Shown: positions 19,537-29,404, counted from the stretch's first letter. The stretch is 64,000 nucleotides of DNA from Kordiimonadaceae bacterium (GCA_017640725.1 JAEPQB010000002.1:558001-622000), one strand, 5' to 3'. The notes: generated by a model not told the origin, from the sequence alone. Translations and numbers: made by a program.

Positions 19537-20610
19537 CTAGCCGCTCTTGTCGGCGTACGAACCCACTTTGTTTTTCCTGACGCCAATATATTCTTGGGCG
19601 AAATTTTTGAAGTGGGCGACAAAATCTTCGCGCCATTCATCTGTCACATCAAATGGTCTTGGATCAACGACTTTGGCTTTTCGAAGGGTCCCCTCGCCCA
19701 GGTACAATGTCAGCATCGACAGGACCGCGACAGGGTTGGCCAGCAACTCTTCGAAAGTAATTACTTTCGCATCTGTCAAATTGATCATGAACCTTTCGAA
19801 GTGCGTTTCCAGATATGCAAGGTCCAACAATATAGGCATCAAGCTCTCTGGGCTCGGCATGCCCTTGCGCTCATCACCGTCATCGACCAATGAAGCAATT
19901 CGGGCCGCCTGAAGCGATTTGTTGCGTCGCAGCAGGTAGATTGTCGCAATATTTAGCTTGATGGAAAAATCTCTAAACTGCTTCAGGGTCAACAACTGGG
20001 CGGTTGTCAGCAGATCGAGCTGATCCAGCTCCAACGAGAGAACGACGGGCTTTTTGTTGCTGGATTGTTTGGCCGTTTCCAGCAAATGCAAAAACCGCCG
20101 GTTGGCGCTGAAGTCTGTCGCATACCGACTCCACAGCACATAAAGCTCATCAAGGCCTGGAAGCACCCCCGCTATTTTGTTGGTATCCAGTAGTTTAGAC
20201 AGATAGTCACCGCCACTGCTTGGCGATGATATGAGAACCGCCGCCCTCAACCGCCGCACTCGTTTTTTAATATCGACCAGATGAAGTGTGTCACCGTACA
20301 CAACTGAAGCGATCTTCATGTCAGGGTGGTGGGCGGTGATGGTGCGAACAAAGCTTCGCTCCCCGGCGCGCATAAGCACAAAGACCCGTTGATCAGCCTC
20401 CACATTCGCCGGCTCAAAGTCATCAACCAGCACCAGTGCCGGCCCATCCTCTGGCCGGTGGACCTCGACAATCTCCAAAGCCGCACGGTCCAAAACAAGG
20501 ATATCCTCACTGGTCATGCCAAGTGCCTGATAAGGCCAGCCGGAATTGGCCGCAGTTGCCTTTAACTGTGAAACCAAATCCATGTCCGAAAGGTCTTTTG
20601 CATACAGCAC
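19537..20610 (-). CDS. Sulfotransferase-like protein, divergent
   Basis: The reading frame opens at 20658, but GTG at 20610 has GGAGGT eight bases before it and starts one base after the stop of the upstream GT2 gene, so it is chosen (357 residues). After about 115 residues of unusual N-terminus comes RAAVLISSPSSGGDYLSKLL, aligning with the PAPS loop of sulfotransferases although the usual K-x-G-T is changed to S-S-G-G. IYLLRRNKSLQAARI matches the 3'-phosphate region. The protein is a clear cousin of the gene at 43420, which shares the same N-terminal segment and order. It may have lost catalysis or use a modified loop. It lies in the capsule cluster. Confidence 0.6.
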   Translation of the reverse strand: MLYAKDLSDMDLVSQLKATAANSGWPYQALGMTSEDILVLDRAALEIVEVHRPEDGPALVLVDDFEPANVEADQRVFVLMRAGERSFVRTITAHHPDMKIASVVYGDTLHLVDIKKRVRRLRAAVLISSPSSGGDYLSKLLDTNKIAGVLPGLDELYVLWSRYATDFSANRRFLHLLETAKQSSNKKPVVLSLELDQLDLLTTAQLLTLKQFRDFSIKLNIATIYLLRRNKSLQAARIASLVDDGDERKGMPSPESLMPILLDLAYLETHFERFMINLTDAKVITFEELLANPVAVLSMLTLYLGEGTLRKAKVVDPRPFDVTDEWREDFVAHFKNFAQEYIGVRKNKVGSYADKSG

Positions 20611-20611
20611 G

Positions 20612-21589
20612 CTAGAGCACCTCCCGAACCTGGTCGAGGTTCTGGTCTGCGCAGCCACGGGTCATCGAATCAGCCGCTGGAAACCGCCGGTCGGCAAGCG
20701 GGAAATCAATCTTGAGACTATCGACAGCTGGGTCATTGTGCCAATCGTGAAACGCCCGATGATAGGCCGCACGGTCCCCGGAAAGCTCGCGGGTGAAACT
20801 GTTGCCAGCCTCCGCTTCCTCCCAGGTGAAGCCCGAGCCCTCCCCGCGCGTGAGCGATTCGTCGCGCAGGAGCCCCGTATACAGGTGATGGCGCAAATGC
20901 AGGACCTGCTTTTTCCCAAACACATGCTCAAGCCGCGTGATAAATTCGGTGTCTGCAGAAATGCGCACACTATCGTAAAAACCAGCTTGTTCGGTCACAC
21001 GTTTACGATCAAACATCAGACTTATTGCCGCCATGCGTTCTGACTTGCCGTCGATCTCCAGCTCTTCACCCGTGTCGTTCACGCGGCGCCACCGCGCAGT
21101 GCATGCGACAGCTGACGGGTTTGCCTTCAACGCACCCAGTTGCATCATAAGCCGGTTTGGGTCGGACGTATCGTCGCTGTCGTGCGTCGCTATATAGTCT
21201 CCGGTAGCATGCAATATGCCCCAGTTTTTTGACCAATAAGTGCCGTGGTTTGATGCGGACGAGAAGATTTTCAGCCGGTTGTCGTTGTATTTGATATTCC
21301 TGAGCACCCGCACCGTGTCATCGGTGGAGGCATCATCAACAACAATCAATTCCAGATTTGGGTGGGTCTGCTCCAGCACCGACTCTACCGCCGCTTCAAT
21401 CAGGTGGCTGGTATTAAAGGCGGTCATCACCACCGATATTTTAACGTCCCCATAATCGTTGCCGAGGTCGCGGTATCTTTGCGTTTGCCGCCGATACATA
21501 GACTGGCCAATGGCGTGCAAAGGGGCTTTGTCTGAATCCAGGAAAAAAGCGAGCGGGTCGCGGTATAGCTTCCTGATCTTGCGATACAT
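20612..21589 (-). CDS. GT2 family glycosyltransferase
   Basis: GT-A enzyme with the sequence KISVVMTAFNTSHLIEAAVES, LIVVDDASTDDT and the metal motif in ATHDSDDTSDPNR. The longest frame starts at 21736 inside the 3' end of the KpsD gene; the internal ATG at 21589 is taken because the protein then begins MYRKIRKLYRDPLAFFLDS, a K-L-R-x-D-P-x-x-F-F-x-D-S opening that recurs in capsular transferases. This gives 325 residues. It follows the export genes on the same strand and probably acts in capsule backbone synthesis. Confidence 0.85.
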   Translation of the reverse strand: MYRKIRKLYRDPLAFFLDSDKAPLHAIGQSMYRRQTQRYRDLGNDYGDVKISVVMTAFNTSHLIEAAVESVLEQTHPNLELIVVDDASTDDTVRVLRNIKYNDNRLKIFSSASNHGTYWSKNWGILHATGDYIATHDSDDTSDPNRLMMQLGALKANPSAVACTARWRRVNDTGEELEIDGKSERMAAISLMFDRKRVTEQAGFYDSVRISADTEFITRLEHVFGKKQVLHLRHHLYTGLLRDESLTRGEGSGFTWEEAEAGNSFTRELSGDRAAYHRAFHDWHNDPAVDSLKIDFPLADRRFPAADSMTRGCADQNLDQVREVL

Positions 21590-21620
21590 GGCACCTGCCC
21601 CGTTTCCGCTGACTGCGACC

Positions 21621-23273
21621 CTAAAGTCGCAGTACAACGCCGGCAGACAGCGCCAGCTGGTAAAAGATGGTGATAATGTCCTGAGCGAGCTGGAAGCTTT
21701 TGGTTTGTACTTTTGGCAGCACAAAGATCTCATCACCCGGATACAAAATCACATCGCGGCTCTTCAACTGCCTCTTACTGATTTTCTTGAAGCTGCCATC
21801 GCGGTGCAGCACAAGCACATTGGAGGCACCACGGCTTTGGGTAAACCCACCAGCCTGGTTGATGTAGCCCTCAATGGTGTTGCCATCCTGATAAGCCATC
21901 GCACTCGGGAACAGAACATCACCGTGAACCATGACCAAATTACTGGTGCGCGGAATGCGAATGATATCGTCTTGCTCAAGCAGAATATCATTCACCGATG
22001 ATGCGTTACCCAGCGAAACTTGTCCTTTTGGCTCTACATCGCGTGCCCGCTCCACCCACTGAAGGATCAACGCTGCTTCCTGCTGGCGCAGCTGAGCTTC
22101 GGCAGCTGTTTTTGACCGTGCTGTCAGCACACTGGCTTCCAGGGCGCGCAACTGCGCCTCAAGTGTTTCTTTTTGTCGTTCCTTAACGCTTTTGCGCAGG
22201 AGCTGGACCGCGTCGCGTTGTGCGTTCGGGCCAAAGTCGATGCGCGAAAGAAGTTCTCCCATGGTGGCGCCGTAAGCCAGCACAAATTCCTGGCTGCTGT
22301 TGTGCTCCCCTTCTACACGGACCGAAATTGTGCCCTGTAACTTATCTGAGACAACTTCAAGCACATCGCCCGGGTAGATTGTGGTGTCGGAAACGCTCTC
22401 AATAGCGACATATTCGATTTCCGTGCGTTCGCGGTTATTGCGGTTAATGCGCACGTGGGTCGCCTGCGCGTTGGGGCGCGCCAGTGCCAACAGTTCAGGG
22501 GCAGAGATGCTGTCGCCGTCGAACTCAAAAGCGTTCCGATTCTGCACATCGCCCACAACGGCAGTACGCGACTGAACGGGACGCACAACGATCGTGTCGC
22601 CGTCCAGTATCTGGAACGAAGGCAGCGCGCCCGTCAGGATAAAATCATAAAGATTGATAGAACGAAGTTCCTTGCCGTCCCTGATCACTTTCACATCGAG
22701 AAACGAGCCCCGGTCGGGGTCAATGCCGCCAGCACTATCCAGGAAATAGAGAACCGAGTCTGAAGAATGGCCCTGAAACAGGCCCGCTTTCCTGACAAAA
22801 CCGGTCACGAACACCTTAACCGGCTCGGCACCGCCCAGGCTGGCATAAACACCAACGTTTTTCAGAAAGACTTTTTTGACCGCATCACTGATGAAACCGT
22901 TGAGGTCCTGGTTTTTCACGCCCTGAACTTCAACTGGGCCAACTTTAGGGATAAACACATTGCCCTGCGCGTCCACAACCAAGTCACCTGCGAAGTCAAA
23001 ACCACCCCAAAGCTGCAGGGCAATCCGGTCGCCAATGGCAATTTCATAATTCGGATTGAAGCCGATGAAGGATTGGTTGGCGAACTCGCCGCCAAAGATC
23101 CAGGATCCGAATGCTACGCGGCGTTCAACCGTGGGGTTATTGCCTTCATTCACCGGCTGCGCGTCTTGTGTGATCGGCACGGTTTGAGCCGCAACAGGCG
23201 GTATCACCCCAAATGCGGCAATCAAAAGAACACTCACGGCATTCCGGAAGGTTTTATTCATCCACTCAAACAT
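21621..23273 (-). CDS. Capsular polysaccharide export outer-membrane protein (KpsD-like)
   Basis: Periplasmic/outer-membrane polysaccharide export protein of the KpsD/Wza type. A signal peptide (positively charged start, then VSVLLIAAFGVIPPVAAQ) is followed by the export domain (residues 80-170, with YEIAIGDRIALQLWGGFD and DAQGNVFIPKVGPV) and SLBB-type repeats. The start at 23273 overlaps the KpsE stop by eight bases and has GGGAG seven bases upstream, giving 550 residues; the longer frame to 23297 is less likely. With KpsE, KpsT and KpsM it would form the trans-envelope channel for the capsule. Confidence 0.88.
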   Translation of the reverse strand: MFEWMNKTFRNAVSVLLIAAFGVIPPVAAQTVPITQDAQPVNEGNNPTVERRVAFGSWIFGGEFANQSFIGFNPNYEIAIGDRIALQLWGGFDFAGDLVVDAQGNVFIPKVGPVEVQGVKNQDLNGFISDAVKKVFLKNVGVYASLGGAEPVKVFVTGFVRKAGLFQGHSSDSVLYFLDSAGGIDPDRGSFLDVKVIRDGKELRSINLYDFILTGALPSFQILDGDTIVVRPVQSRTAVVGDVQNRNAFEFDGDSISAPELLALARPNAQATHVRINRNNRERTEIEYVAIESVSDTTIYPGDVLEVVSDKLQGTISVRVEGEHNSSQEFVLAYGATMGELLSRIDFGPNAQRDAVQLLRKSVKERQKETLEAQLRALEASVLTARSKTAAEAQLRQQEAALILQWVERARDVEPKGQVSLGNASSVNDILLEQDDIIRIPRTSNLVMVHGDVLFPSAMAYQDGNTIEGYINQAGGFTQSRGASNVLVLHRDGSFKKISKRQLKSRDVILYPGDEIFVLPKVQTKSFQLAQDIITIFYQLALSAGVVLRL

Positions 23274-24435
23274 CTTTATGCTCCCGAATGGTCGCAACGA
23301 TCATGGCGGTGATGCCATAGATCAAATTCAGGACCACGAACAATGTCACAAGATTATATAATTTATACGGCATCAACGGCTCGTCGGGTGTACGGGCCGA
23401 CTGGATAATCACCAAATGCTTTAGCTTGCGGTAACTCTCAACGCGCGCCTGCTCAAGCGTTTGCAACCCCCCACGATAAATGTCAGACGCAAACTCGAAA
23501 GCCAACTTAAGCTCTTCAAACTGAGCATTAACTTGGTTGATAGAATCACTACCTTGGCTCGCAAACTTGTCTCGCTCTTGCTCAAGCTGGTTTTGAATGC
23601 CTTCAATGCGACCACGAACCGCAACCAGTTCAGCCGCGTCACCCTGAAGATAGGAAGACAGAACCTTTTCCTCCGCTTCAAGGCGCACCAATTCGCCTTC
23701 CATGTCATTCACAACGGCCTGGATTGCGGCACCCGTCGCCGCCGGGTCCAAAAGTTCATTCGCCGTTTGAAATTCGAGCATGGCGCTACGCCCATTTTCA
23801 ACGGCTGCTCGCGCCCGGTCCAGCTCGCGCTCAACAAAAGCAATTTCCTGAAGTGCAATCTGCTGGCTGACGCTGTTGATATAGCTTTCCGACTGGTTAA
23901 GGATCGCTTCAACAAGTGCCTGCGAAAACTCGGCCGTGAAACCCTGCCCTTCGATGGTCAGGATGTTCGAATCTGTATCAACCTGCACCGCAACTCTGCT
24001 CCGGAAATACTCGAGGAATTCTTCATCCGTTGCACTGCTGCTCATCCGGGAGAAAAAGTCCCACTCGCTGCTGGCGAAATGGGCGCGAACGCCAATTTTT
24101 TCTTCGAGCGCTGCCAACATATCCGCAGAATGAACATAGCTTTGCAGCAAAAGGGCATCTTGCGATGCACCGCCAAATCCACCCGGCACCAAGGGCAGAA
24201 CAGGCGTTACCGCCGTGTTTTCATTGGTGGACTTAACGTAGGCCCTGGCCAGCGTTACATAGCGGTCTGATACCCAAACCAGATTGTAAAACAAAAAGAG
24301 GCCAAATATCACCAGTACCCAACGGTAGGTAAGAAGCTTTGCCTCCGACCCGATTGTTACCTGATAATCCCCTGTTTCGGAGCCGCGCATGCGACCCGCC
24401 ACCGCTTCCCGGAATTTTGTGAGTGATTGTTTCAT
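23266..24435 (-). CDS. Capsule export inner-membrane protein (KpsE-like)
   Basis: Polysaccharide co-polymerase-type protein that links the ABC transporter to the outer-membrane channel. It has a membrane helix near residue 38-55 (WVLVIFGLFLFYNLVW), a large periplasmic coiled coil (residues 120-330) and a second helix at the C-terminus (NLVTLFVVLNLIYGITAMIV). The reading frame extends upstream to 24546 but the ATG at 24435 with GGGAG before it is the natural start and avoids overlap with KpsT; this gives 389 residues, the usual size of KpsE. It sits between kpsT and kpsD. Confidence 0.9.
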   Translation of the reverse strand: MKQSLTKFREAVAGRMRGSETGDYQVTIGSEAKLLTYRWVLVIFGLFLFYNLVWVSDRYVTLARAYVKSTNENTAVTPVLPLVPGGFGGASQDALLLQSYVHSADMLAALEEKIGVRAHFASSEWDFFSRMSSSATDEEFLEYFRSRVAVQVDTDSNILTIEGQGFTAEFSQALVEAILNQSESYINSVSQQIALQEIAFVERELDRARAAVENGRSAMLEFQTANELLDPAATGAAIQAVVNDMEGELVRLEAEEKVLSSYLQGDAAELVAVRGRIEGIQNQLEQERDKFASQGSDSINQVNAQFEELKLAFEFASDIYRGGLQTLEQARVESYRKLKHLVIIQSARTPDEPLMPYKLYNLVTLFVVLNLIYGITAMIVATIREHKDV

Positions 24436-24463
24436 GAAACTCCCGTCGCCATCAGACCGTTCC

Positions 24464-25114
24464 TCATAAGTTCTGATAGCGGAATATCGCTTGATCCACA
24501 CTTTCGTAGAAGTCCGCTCTGCCATATGCAAGCAAAATTGCGGCATTACATTGACGCTTCAACACATCCATATTGTGAGAAACAAGGATGATATTGGCAT
24601 TTGCCCGCTTGTTGGTGATCGCAGCTTCGCACTTGCGCCGGAACCCGGCGTCGCCAACCGACAGTATCTCATCAATAAGATAGGTGTCGAAATCGAACCC
24701 CATGGAAACAGCAAATGAGTATTTTGACCGCATGCCTGAAGAATAGCTGTTGAGGGGCAGCTCAAAACTGTCCCCAAGTTCCGAAAAATCTTTTACAAAC
24801 TCTTCGGTTTCCTTGTTGGCATTCACACCGTGAATGCGGCAAATAAACCGCACATTTTCGCGGCCGGTCAGTTTGCCCTGCATCCCACTTGCCAGTGCAA
24901 GAGGCCAGGAAATAAAACGGTCAGATTTAATTTTTCCGCTGGTTGGGAAGTCTATGCCACCCAGGAGGCGCAGCATGGTAGATTTGCCCGCACCATTCGC
25001 ACCCAGTATCGCAATGTCCCGGTCATCAGGGATTTCGATATTGAGATCGCGCAGCACATACTTTGGGCCATACCGCGTCGGATAATATTTGCTGACATTG
25101 TCGAACCGGATCAT
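24464..25114 (-). CDS. kpsT: Capsule ABC transporter ATPase (KpsT)
   Basis: Nucleotide-binding subunit that powers capsule export with KpsM. Walker A is GANGAGKST, the signature SSGMRSKYSFAVSMGF and Walker B region FDTYLIDEILSVGD, a KpsT-style D-E-x-L-x-V-G-D. The ATG at 25114 overlaps the KpsM stop as ATGA. The predicted length of 216 residues matches KpsT. Earlier in-frame codons up to 25291 lie within KpsM and are not used. Confidence 0.95.
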   Translation of the reverse strand: MIRFDNVSKYYPTRYGPKYVLRDLNIEIPDDRDIAILGANGAGKSTMLRLLGGIDFPTSGKIKSDRFISWPLALASGMQGKLTGRENVRFICRIHGVNANKETEEFVKDFSELGDSFELPLNSYSSGMRSKYSFAVSMGFDFDTYLIDEILSVGDAGFRRKCEAAITNKRANANIILVSHNMDVLKRQCNAAILLAYGRADFYESVDQAIFRYQNL

Positions 25115-25893
25115 CGTGCCAGCACCCGCCGCCATGACAGGCGGTATGTCGACATGGCCAGCGCCATGAAAATCAAGGTGAAGGCAAGCAGATACTGCAG
25201 GTCCGCCACGGGGCTTGTGTAGGTTGAAAACCACGCTTCCCGGATCAATTCCATCGCATGCAACAGCGGGTTCCAGGTCAGGTACTTCCAATATTGCGGG
25301 GGTATGATTGACATGGGAAAGAAGACTGCAGACAGAAACATCAACGGCATGGTCATGAGAGAGATGAATTTCTCGATCTCACGGGCAAAGCTGCCCAGCA
25401 TACACCCAAGCATGCCAAAAGAGGCCGCGAACAGCCAAAGCACCAAACAATAAGCCAGAACCAGCAAAAGGTCGCTTGGCCACGGATCGTAACCCAGCCA
25501 CACAAGCCCCATGGCGATAATCAGACCCACTACAATGAACAAAGCGCCTTCAATGATGCTGCGAGCGAGGAAAACGTCAAATAAACGGACCTGACGGTAT
25601 TCCAACAAACCCTGGGTACCGTTTCGAGCACTAAAATTCTGCTTCATGGTGTAGTTCCACAACAGGCGGAACGTCAGGAAAGCGGAAAAAATGAAAACCG
25701 GGGCTTCAACAAAACCATAAGCCCCGCGGCCGCGCGCGCCAAATATCACCATGAAAAGGATCATCATCAGCAACGGCTCGAGAACAAGCCAGATATTGCC
25801 GAAGGTGTAACTGGAAAAACGCGTCACCATCTCACGAATGAAGATCGCAAAGATAACGTCTTTTTGGATGGAAAATGCGGACCGTGCCTTCAT
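25111..25893 (-). CDS. kpsM: Capsule ABC transporter permease (KpsM)
   Basis: ABC-2 type membrane subunit of 260 residues with six predicted helices. It has the EPLLMMILFMVIFG first helix region after NIWLVLEP, a hallmark of KpsM/ABC-2 capsule permeases, and MSIIPPQYWKYLTWNPLLHAMELIREAWF near the end. Its stop overlaps the KpsT start. A short inverted repeat lies 11 bases upstream. Member of the KpsM-T-E-D export complex for a Kdo-linked capsule. Confidence 0.95.
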   Translation of the reverse strand: MKARSAFSIQKDVIFAIFIREMVTRFSSYTFGNIWLVLEPLLMMILFMVIFGARGRGAYGFVEAPVFIFSAFLTFRLLWNYTMKQNFSARNGTQGLLEYRQVRLFDVFLARSIIEGALFIVVGLIIAMGLVWLGYDPWPSDLLLVLAYCLVLWLFAASFGMLGCMLGSFAREIEKFISLMTMPLMFLSAVFFPMSIIPPQYWKYLTWNPLLHAMELIREAWFSTYTSPVADLQYLLAFTLIFMALAMSTYRLSWRRVLAR

Positions 25894-25903
25894 AGCAACA
25901 TTG

Positions 25904-25925
25904 CGCCCTCACACACATGAGGGCG
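25904..25925 (-). terminator. Inverted repeat between kpsF and kpsM
   Basis: CGCCCTCA and TGAGGGCG form a perfect eight-pair stem with a six-base loop. It lies after the kpsF stop and just before the kpsM start on the same strand. No T-tract follows, so an attenuator or leader hairpin is as likely as a terminator. Confidence 0.45.
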
Positions 25926-25979
25926 AAGACTTACCAACTGTTTGTGATTACGGCAAGACTTGATATGGCACAGCGCCGA

Positions 25980-26999
25980 TCAGATCTCGTCATGCTTGTA
26001 GATGCCACGGAACACGCCGTCCTCGTTAACAGCTACCAAAAACTTCACTTCGTCAGTGCGCATCATGCTCTCGGCCTCGTCCACGATAACGTCTTCGCGG
26101 ATTACCGAAAACTCTTTGCTCATACACTGCTGAGCGGTCACTTCGCGCACCCTGCGGGTTACCCGCAACGCCACGCCAAGCTGGCCTTTTGTGACGATGC
26201 CGATTGGAATGTAGCCTTCGTCAACAACCACGGCAATTCCTGCTGGGCCGCCCGCCATTTCTGCCGCAAGCTCCAACAGCACCATGTCTGTTGTCACAAC
26301 AGGCACAGACGTTGTGTGCATTAAGTCTTCCACTTTCATCAGCAGGCGACGGCCTAGTGAGCCACCTGGATGGTAGCGGGCAAAATCCTGCGCGTGGAAA
26401 TCCCTCAGGCTCATCAAGGAAATCGCCAAAGCGTCGCCGATTGCGACCGTTTGCACGATCGAAGTGGTCGGGGCCAAATTGATTGGGCAAACCTCTTCCG
26501 CCACAGGTATTTCAAGCACAACGTCCGCTGCACGGCCAATTGTAGAGGACTTGGCGCCCGTTATAGCAATGATCCGATTGCCAAACGCCTTAAGCGAAGG
26601 CAGTAACTGAACAATTTCCTGTGTCTCGCCTGAATAGGAAATCAAAAGAAGCGTGTCACCTGAGGTAACCATGCCAAGGTCACCGTGCGATGCCTCAGCC
26701 GGATGAAGGAAAAAACTGGGTGTGCCAGTGGACGCAAGCGTCGCGGAGATTTTACGGGCAACGTGACCGGATTTGCCCATGCCAATCACAATCATATGTC
26801 CGGTCGTCTGCATGCACATTAAAATGGCACGGCGGTATGCGTCTTCATCGTAAGTTTGGGACAAACGTTCCAGCGCTTGTCCTTGCTTGAGGAAGCTCTG
26901 GCCAACATCTGTGAGCGTCTCATTCAGATCGGCTTTCAGGCTGCTTGGCAATTCCAGCACGTTGATCTGTGCATTGCCCTCATCCGTGGAGCTCTTCAT
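25980..26999 (-). CDS. kpsF: Arabinose-5-phosphate isomerase (KpsF/KdsD type)
   Basis: Makes arabinose-5-phosphate from ribulose-5-phosphate, the first step to Kdo. It has a SIS domain (MIVIGMGKSGHVARKISATLASTGTPSFFLHPAEASHGDLGM) with the isomerase His residues, and two CBS domains (residues 205-330) ending in the typical VNEDGVFRGIYKHDEI. At 339 residues it is full length. GGGGA precedes the ATG. It lies upstream of kpsM on the same strand, as in other kps loci, so it likely serves capsule Kdo rather than or as well as lipopolysaccharide Kdo. Confidence 0.92.
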   Translation of the reverse strand: MKSSTDEGNAQINVLELPSSLKADLNETLTDVGQSFLKQGQALERLSQTYDEDAYRRAILMCMQTTGHMIVIGMGKSGHVARKISATLASTGTPSFFLHPAEASHGDLGMVTSGDTLLLISYSGETQEIVQLLPSLKAFGNRIIAITGAKSSTIGRAADVVLEIPVAEEVCPINLAPTTSIVQTVAIGDALAISLMSLRDFHAQDFARYHPGGSLGRRLLMKVEDLMHTTSVPVVTTDMVLLELAAEMAGGPAGIAVVVDEGYIPIGIVTKGQLGVALRVTRRVREVTAQQCMSKEFSVIREDVIVDEAESMMRTDEVKFLVAVNEDGVFRGIYKHDEI

Positions 27000-27470
27000 A
27001 AAATTCCCCGATATATTTTCGTTTACCCCAAGTGCCTGCGTTAGCTCTTACTTTTTTTGAGCTATGTGCCAGCCCTCGTCGCTTATACTGCTGCTTAGCG
27101 AAAATTTCCTGCACGCTATCACAGCAATTTTCCATTCTCAACCAACCTGTAAAGTTTGAACAAATTGGTCATAATGCCTGACGTTATCACCATTGCCGCC
27201 TGAACTTAGGCTTAACAACTGCCAGTGAATCCTGCTCAATTCTACCGGCGGCGACATGGTCACTCCCATAACGTCTCAAGTTGTACGATTATTCCCCTCA
27301 ACGCCCTTCGCGTAATTGCATTGTTATCAGTAATGCCTGATGCACAGAAGGTCAACCTCCTGCGCCCTTAGGCGCCTTCAACTAACTTGATGGAAACATT
27401 GGCAATTTTGTGACCACTGTGACAGTTTGCAGACATAGTCGCAAATATGCCACATGCTAAAGCGCGAAAA
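27000..27470. other. 471-base intergenic region upstream of kpsF
   Basis: No gene is visible on either strand. It probably holds the kpsF promoter and the end of the KpsS transcript. A hairpin (GGCGCC/GGCGC-type, near 27362-27376) could end KpsS transcription on the minus strand. The words TAATGCCTGA occur twice (27172 and 27331 area), of unknown meaning. Confidence 0.5.
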
Positions 27471-28685
27471 TCAACGCGATTGAAGGGCAACAGACATCAG
27501 CTTGCAGGCGGCCGCCCGCGCCGCGACCTGACGGTCACGGTAGAAGGATCCAGGTATCTGAGTTTGTGTAACTAGGGACATTTTGAATGCCTCAACCTTC
27601 GTTTGGTCAACGCTACCCGGCGAATCCCAAAACTCTGATAAGCTTTTAGCTGATGTCAGACCGGCCGCCCCAACCATACTCTTGCCCAAAGTAAGGGTTG
27701 GCGTTCCAAGCTCCAAGGCCGTGAGCCCCACCGTAGAATTCACGGTGATGCAGCCGTCACTGTGTTCCAGAATTCGGTCCAGATCGATGTCAAATGCATA
27801 GATCACCCTGTCTGCGCAGCCTAAGCCACGACTCAAGCGGTTTATCAGTCCGCCGTAATGGGTAAAGCCTCGGTCCATGGGATGGTGTTTGATGAGCAAC
27901 CGGGCATCTTTGGGTGCGCTCTCGGCAAACGACCTCAGCACCTCATCAATAAAGTCAGCCACGCTGCCATAAGGGGAGTGATAAATCATCTGGGCATCAA
28001 CCGCGACCTGCAGGGGTACGGTGAACAAAGGGCCTGTCGTGTCAGCCATCAGTTGTTCAGTTAAGCCCTTTTCAACAAATCTTGAATAGATGTGTTTTCG
28101 CAGACCTGCTCTTATCCAGGCCAACGTTTCATGTGCCCAGTTGCCGCGTCGGTGGTGGCGGTAACCGCCAAAGCCCATCAGTTTCCAGTCTTTCACGATG
28201 TAATAAAGGGTTGCGAACCAGAATTGGAAGCGAAAGTGGCCATCAATTGAAGCCGCTTCCGGCTTGCGCTGATCGGGCAAACTACCGGCTGCAAAGGCTT
28301 CGGGAAATGGGCTGTTTGCATTGTTGCCACCACGTTCCATGGTCACAAAGCCCGGACGCACATACCCTTCTTCAAAACAAAAAACCGGAATGCCGCGTGC
28401 GTCGCACACCTGCCGCGCTGCGCTGTGGTAATGGCGGCTATCGCCGTAACAGCAAACAGCCTCTATCGCATGTTCGATCAGGAAGTCGTCCAAAAAAACT
28501 GACCAGCTGTCTGCAGTATCTTCAAATAGATGGACATGGTCGGCCTGGGCGAAGTGCCAGTCCCCTTTGTTGAAGCAAATCCGATGAGTTTCCGCGCCAG
28601 CGGCCGACAAAGCCTGAGCGAGATCCGCAAAAAAAGGGCCCAGCGGACCTTGCAGCATCAATACCCTTGCTTTTTTGTTTGTCAC
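27471..28685 (-). CDS. kpsS: Capsule linker glycosyltransferase (KpsS-like)
   Basis: KpsS adds Kdo to the lyso-phosphatidylglycerol terminus of group 2-type capsules, the first step in making the poly-Kdo linker. The start is GTG at 28685 (GAGG about five bases upstream) and the protein has 404 residues. Recognised features are LMLQGPLGPFFADLAQAL at the start, CCYGDSRHYHSAARQVC, FCFEEGYVRPGFVTMERGGNNANS, LIKHHPMDRGF and STVGLTALELGTPTLTLG, all in the order seen in KpsS. It is separated from kpsC, which lies 17 kb away. Confidence 0.9.
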   Translation of the reverse strand: MTNKKARVLMLQGPLGPFFADLAQALSAAGAETHRICFNKGDWHFAQADHVHLFEDTADSWSVFLDDFLIEHAIEAVCCYGDSRHYHSAARQVCDARGIPVFCFEEGYVRPGFVTMERGGNNANSPFPEAFAAGSLPDQRKPEAASIDGHFRFQFWFATLYYIVKDWKLMGFGGYRHHRRGNWAHETLAWIRAGLRKHIYSRFVEKGLTEQLMADTTGPLFTVPLQVAVDAQMIYHSPYGSVADFIDEVLRSFAESAPKDARLLIKHHPMDRGFTHYGGLINRLSRGLGCADRVIYAFDIDLDRILEHSDGCITVNSTVGLTALELGTPTLTLGKSMVGAAGLTSAKSLSEFWDSPGSVDQTKVEAFKMSLVTQTQIPGSFYRDRQVAARAAACKLMSVALQSR

Positions 28686-28774
28686 GCGTGCCTCGCTGCC
28701 CCCGGTTATCGCCGTTCGCTATGCTAACGGCGACAGAGGGCGGTGCAACTGAAAACTCAGTTGCGCACAGGTGT

Positions 28775-29404
28775 TTACTCTGCAGCGGGCGGAACCCTTA
28801 AGTTGAAGGCAGGCCCGCCTTTGATGGCACGCCGGTATGTGATGTCAAAATACTTCTGCTTCGGGCCGGTTTCAGAGTCGCGTTGCTGCTCGCCCCAGTT
28901 GTGGATCGTGCCATCTGGCTGGGGATGCCAATACCAAAGGTTTCGCACATCAACTGTACTGCCATTTGGCCGGGGTACGGTGATCCATTCAGAACGCAGG
29001 ACCATCACACCGTCCTCTATGCCACCCGTCAGTATCATGTTGGTGCCGGTGTTATCGGTCCAAAGCTGGCGCCAACGTCCTTTGGCGTCGATGCCAGTCA
29101 GGCTCGTGCCTCTCAGCCGGTTGGGCGACGCATTCAGGGAAAACAGGTCATCCATCTGATGCCATTCCTGCTTCATGACACAACCATCATGGATCATTCG
29201 GATTTTGTCGTATCCTCGCAGCTCACCGGTTTCCGTTGCCACGACCTGCCATTCACCCAACCAGAAATCGAAGTCCTCAAACGTCGCATCGCTCTCGACA
29301 AATGTGAATGCCCCAGTGCAGGCGTCAAAGGGTTCTTCCGCTGCTTCTGCGGTGCCAGTCAATGCCAGCGCGGCAACAAAGGCCATCAAACAGTTTTTAT
29401 TCAT
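28775..29404 (-). CDS. Secreted DUF1579-like lipocalin-fold protein
   Basis: A 209-residue secreted protein of unknown function. The ATG at 29404 is preferred over an upstream TTG; the protein starts with a signal peptide ending ALTGTAEAAEE. The body begins with FDFWLGEWQVVAT, which is characteristic of DUF1579-type lipocalin-fold proteins, and continues with beta strands. It lies alone on the minus strand, upstream of which is the two-component pair. No active-site residues are inferable. Confidence 0.75.
   Translation of the reverse strand: MNKNCLMAFVAALALTGTAEAAEEPFDACTGAFTFVESDATFEDFDFWLGEWQVVATETGELRGYDKIRMIHDGCVMKQEWHQMDDLFSLNASPNRLRGTSLTGIDAKGRWRQLWTDNTGTNMILTGGIEDGVMVLRSEWITVPRPNGSTVDVRNLWYWHPQPDGTIHNWGEQQRDSETGPKQKYFDITYRRAIKGGPAFNLRVPPAAE

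Noticed and set aside
25115-25291. Upstream extension of KpsT
   Set aside because: It lies inside KpsM; the ATGA overlap and family start at 25114 are clear.
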